Positions 5,423 through 6,812 of a stretch of 6,812 nt of DNA are shown piece after piece. Within the stretch, counting starts at the first letter, position 1. Each line of letters starts with the position of its first letter. Source of the stretch: Candidatus Dormiibacterota bacterium (GTDB taxonomy: Bacteria; Chloroflexota; Dormibacteria; Aeolococcales; Aeolococcaceae); the NCBI GenBank assembly GCA_003135255.1, contig PLAX01000199.1, positions 1 through 6,812 on the forward strand, given 5' to 3'. Under the pieces are notes generated by a model. That model saw only the letters and a list, made by a program, of their open reading frames with translations. It did not search any database and was not told the DNA's origin. Position numbers and translations under genes: made by a program.

Positions 5423-6711
5423 GTCAGCCGCTCCGGGGCACCCGCCGCGTCCTCCTGGAGGTCGTCCTCGGTGAGGATCTGGCGGACCTTGCGGACGCCG
5501 TAGTAGACGATCACTCCTGCGATCAGCAGCACCAGACCGGCGAAACCGATGGTCTGGAGGTAGCCGGCGGCCGTCCCGGCACCGGGGAGGATCTCGATGA
5601 CCCTGTCGGCGTCGGCGATCGCCGATCGCTTGATGGTCCAGGAATCCGGCAGGGCGTTGTAGTCACCCTTGGTCCGCACCAGCACGTCGCCGCTCTGGTC
5701 GTGGCTGAGCCAGACGATGCGGTGGACGATGGTGAGCTTGGTGTCGTTGGGGTCGGGGAAGACCATGATGTCTCCGACCTGGAGCTGGCCCGCCGGGAGG
5801 TTCTCGGTGACCACCAGGGAACCGATCGGGATGGTCGGCTGCATGCTCCCGGTGACCACCTCCTCCAGGTGGTGCCCGGTGACGACCAGCCCGACCACGA
5901 TCGCGCAGAAGATCGTCACCAGCCCCAGGGCCGCGGCGATCAGGAGGTTGACGACGTGGCCGCCGGCTGCCCGCCAGACCGGGAGGCGCTCCTCCATCGG
6001 GAGCGCCGGGAGGGTGGCCGGAACGCTGACCGGGAGAGGGGCCGCCACGGTGGTGACCGCGACGGGAATGTCCGGCACCGTGGTGGCGGCCGCGGGCGAG
6101 GCATTCACCTCGGTCAGGGTCGGGGACGACCGCCCGGCGAGGATGACGCTGGCAGGGTTCGGGTGCGCGACGGCCGGCACCTCGGCGAGGGGGGCGGGGA
6201 TGGACGGTGCCATGGCGGCGAGCAGCCAGGCGGGCGGCGACGTGAGCGCGGCCGGGGCCACCGGGATCGCCGGTACCGCCACCCGCAGCATCCGGGAGAT
6301 GCGGGTGGCGTCGAGTGGAGAGGCACGCCGGCAGGCCACCTGGAGGCGGCGAGTCCGGACCGGCAGGGCGACGTTGGGGACGGTCGAGGCGATATCCAGC
6401 CGGGCCAGGAAGGCCCGCCGGCGCGGAGCGGCGGGGAGGGCCGGGACCGAGCTCTCGACGGCCACGGGGGTTGTGGGAGGGGGGAGGGGCACCGAGGTCG
6501 CAGGTGCGGCCGGTGGCGGCGCCGGCACCAGCGGCTCGGGCATCCGGAGGATCGTCGCCTGTCGGAGATGACGGCGTTCTGGCCGGGGGGCGCGCTGGGC
6601 AGGCCGGACACCGCCCAGGTCGAGGCTGTCGGTGGCGGACTCGAGATCCGCCACGACGTCCCTGACCAGGTCGTGCAGCTCCTCGGGGAGCGTCACCCTC
6701 ACGTTGCCCAC
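5419..6711 (-). CDS. Type I signal peptidase, SipW/Sec11 type (S26B), with ~240-residue Pro/Ala-rich N-terminal extension
   Basis: This is a membrane serine protease that cleaves signal peptides from exported proteins on the outer face of the cytoplasmic membrane. The catalytic domain occupies about 252-405: a membrane helix (253-278), VVTGSMQPTIPIGSLVV (285-301) with nucleophile Ser289, QVGDIMVF (311-318), IVHRIV (328-333) with His330 in the place where bacterial LepB has Lys, and TKGDYNALPD (347-356) with the two Asp (350, 356) of box E. The Ser-His pair puts it in the archaeal/ER/SipW branch. A second membrane helix lies at about 388-405, then an acidic tail. SipW-like enzymes are usually about 190 residues; this one is 430. 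The extra part starts with an amphipathic segment (5-31) and is then Pro/Ala/Val-rich with basic patches, predicted cytoplasmic because Ser289 follows the first helix. I chose the GTG at 6711 with AGGGG 9 nt upstream. The frame stays open to the right edge, so a still longer protein is possible. It overlaps the TPR gene by 4 bp. Confidence 0.85.
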   Translation of the reverse strand: MGNVRVTLPEELHDLVRDVVADLESATDSLDLGGVRPAQRAPRPERRHLRQATILRMPEPLVPAPPPAAPATSVPLPPPTTPVAVESSVPALPAAPRRRAFLARLDIASTVPNVALPVRTRRLQVACRRASPLDATRISRMLRVAVPAIPVAPAALTSPPAWLLAAMAPSIPAPLAEVPAVAHPNPASVILAGRSSPTLTEVNASPAAATTVPDIPVAVTTVAAPLPVSVPATLPALPMEERLPVWRAAGGHVVNLLIAAALGLVTIFCAIVVGLVVTGHHLEEVVTGSMQPTIPIGSLVVTENLPAGQLQVGDIMVFPDPNDTKLTIVHRIVWLSHDQSGDVLVRTKGDYNALPDSWTIKRSAIADADRVIEILPGAGTAAGYLQTIGFAGLVLLIAGVIVYYGVRKVRQILTEDDLQEDAAGAPERLT

Positions 6712-6812
6712 TAGCGAATTCCCCTGCTGCTTCCGCGCACCATCAAAGGCGGTTTGAGCCGCCCGGCCAATTGTCGGCCCGCCTGGGCGACGCCTCGTGC
6801 AACGGGGCGCAA
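6712..6812 (-). other. Right-edge region upstream of the signal peptidase gene
   Basis: These 101 bp are either the leader of the signal peptidase gene or coding sequence continuing upstream; the frame has no stop to the edge. The region holds two inverted repeats. One is GGCGG/CCGCC (6748-6752 and 6759-6763), followed on the - strand by TTTGAT, as in a weak terminator or leader hairpin. The other is an imperfect one at 6773-6791 (GTCG-g-CCC / GGGCGAC, one bulged base, 4-nt loop). I see no convincing promoter hexamers. Confidence 0.3.
6718..6725 (-). promoter_or_regulatory. Probable ribosome binding site of the signal peptidase gene
   Basis: The - strand reads AGGGGAAT, with AGGGG 9 nt before the GTG at 6711-6709. 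It supports starting the long form at this codon. By contrast, the internal Met239 codon (5997-5995) has only pyrimidine-rich sequence upstream. Confidence 0.45.

Noticed and set aside
5419..5997. Short signal peptidase starting at internal Met239 (192 residues)
   Set aside because: The length would be typical for the family, but there is no purine-rich ribosome site upstream, and the preceding 238 codons show the same GC-rich third-position pattern as real coding sequence. Kept as the main alternative.
5701..6714. Long + strand open frame opposite the signal peptidase (337 codons)
   Set aside because: The - strand frame carries the full catalytic motif set; the + frame is Gly/Arg/Asp-rich with no recognisable motif. 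Open antisense frames are expected at this GC content.
1..6812. Mobile elements, tRNA or rRNA genes
   Set aside because: I saw no transposase or integrase frame, no terminal inverted repeats, and no tRNA or rRNA signature on either strand.

Overview
The window is G+C-rich, roughly two thirds by eye, with third codon positions almost all G or C. It is packed with bacterial genes and reads as part of a Tad/Flp-type pilus (type IVc pilus) locus. It shows no secretin (CpaC/RcpA) and no pilotin, and its signal peptidase is of the SipW/Sec11 type. These traits fit a monoderm or monoderm-like high-GC lineage such as Actinomycetota, Chloroflexota or Dormibacterota. That placement is inference; no rRNA or other phylogenetic marker is present.

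Layout from left to right: (i) the 3' part of an unrecognised helix-rich gene on the + strand (3-551), open through the left edge; (ii) a 43-bp convergent gap; (iii) five genes on the - strand filling the rest. In order of transcription these are an S26B-family signal peptidase with a very long Pro/Ala-rich cytoplasmic extension (6711-5419), a 599-residue protein with a low-complexity middle and TPR-like C-terminus (5422-3623), a 168-bp gap with an operator-like palindrome, cpaB (3454-2546), tadB (2504-1524) and tadC (1527-595). The signal peptidase/TPR pair and the tadB/tadC pair are each joined by a 4-bp ATGA overlap, which implies translational coupling.

CpaB, TadB and TadC are the periplasm/exterior-facing assembly factor and the two inner-membrane platform proteins of a Tad pilus. 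The ATPases (TadA/CpaF, TadZ/CpaE), the pilin, the minor pilins and the prepilin peptidase are not here. cpaB abuts tadB with only 41 bp between them, so the motor gene is not in its frequent place between these two. The signal peptidase could process an exported substrate of the same locus, and the TPR protein could be a cytoplasmic scaffold for it. Both roles are inferred from gene order and topology.

The most unusual content is the signal peptidase extension of about 240 residues with repeated short proline motifs, and a seven-unit heptad (21-bp) tandem repeat with an invariant glutamate in the TPR protein.
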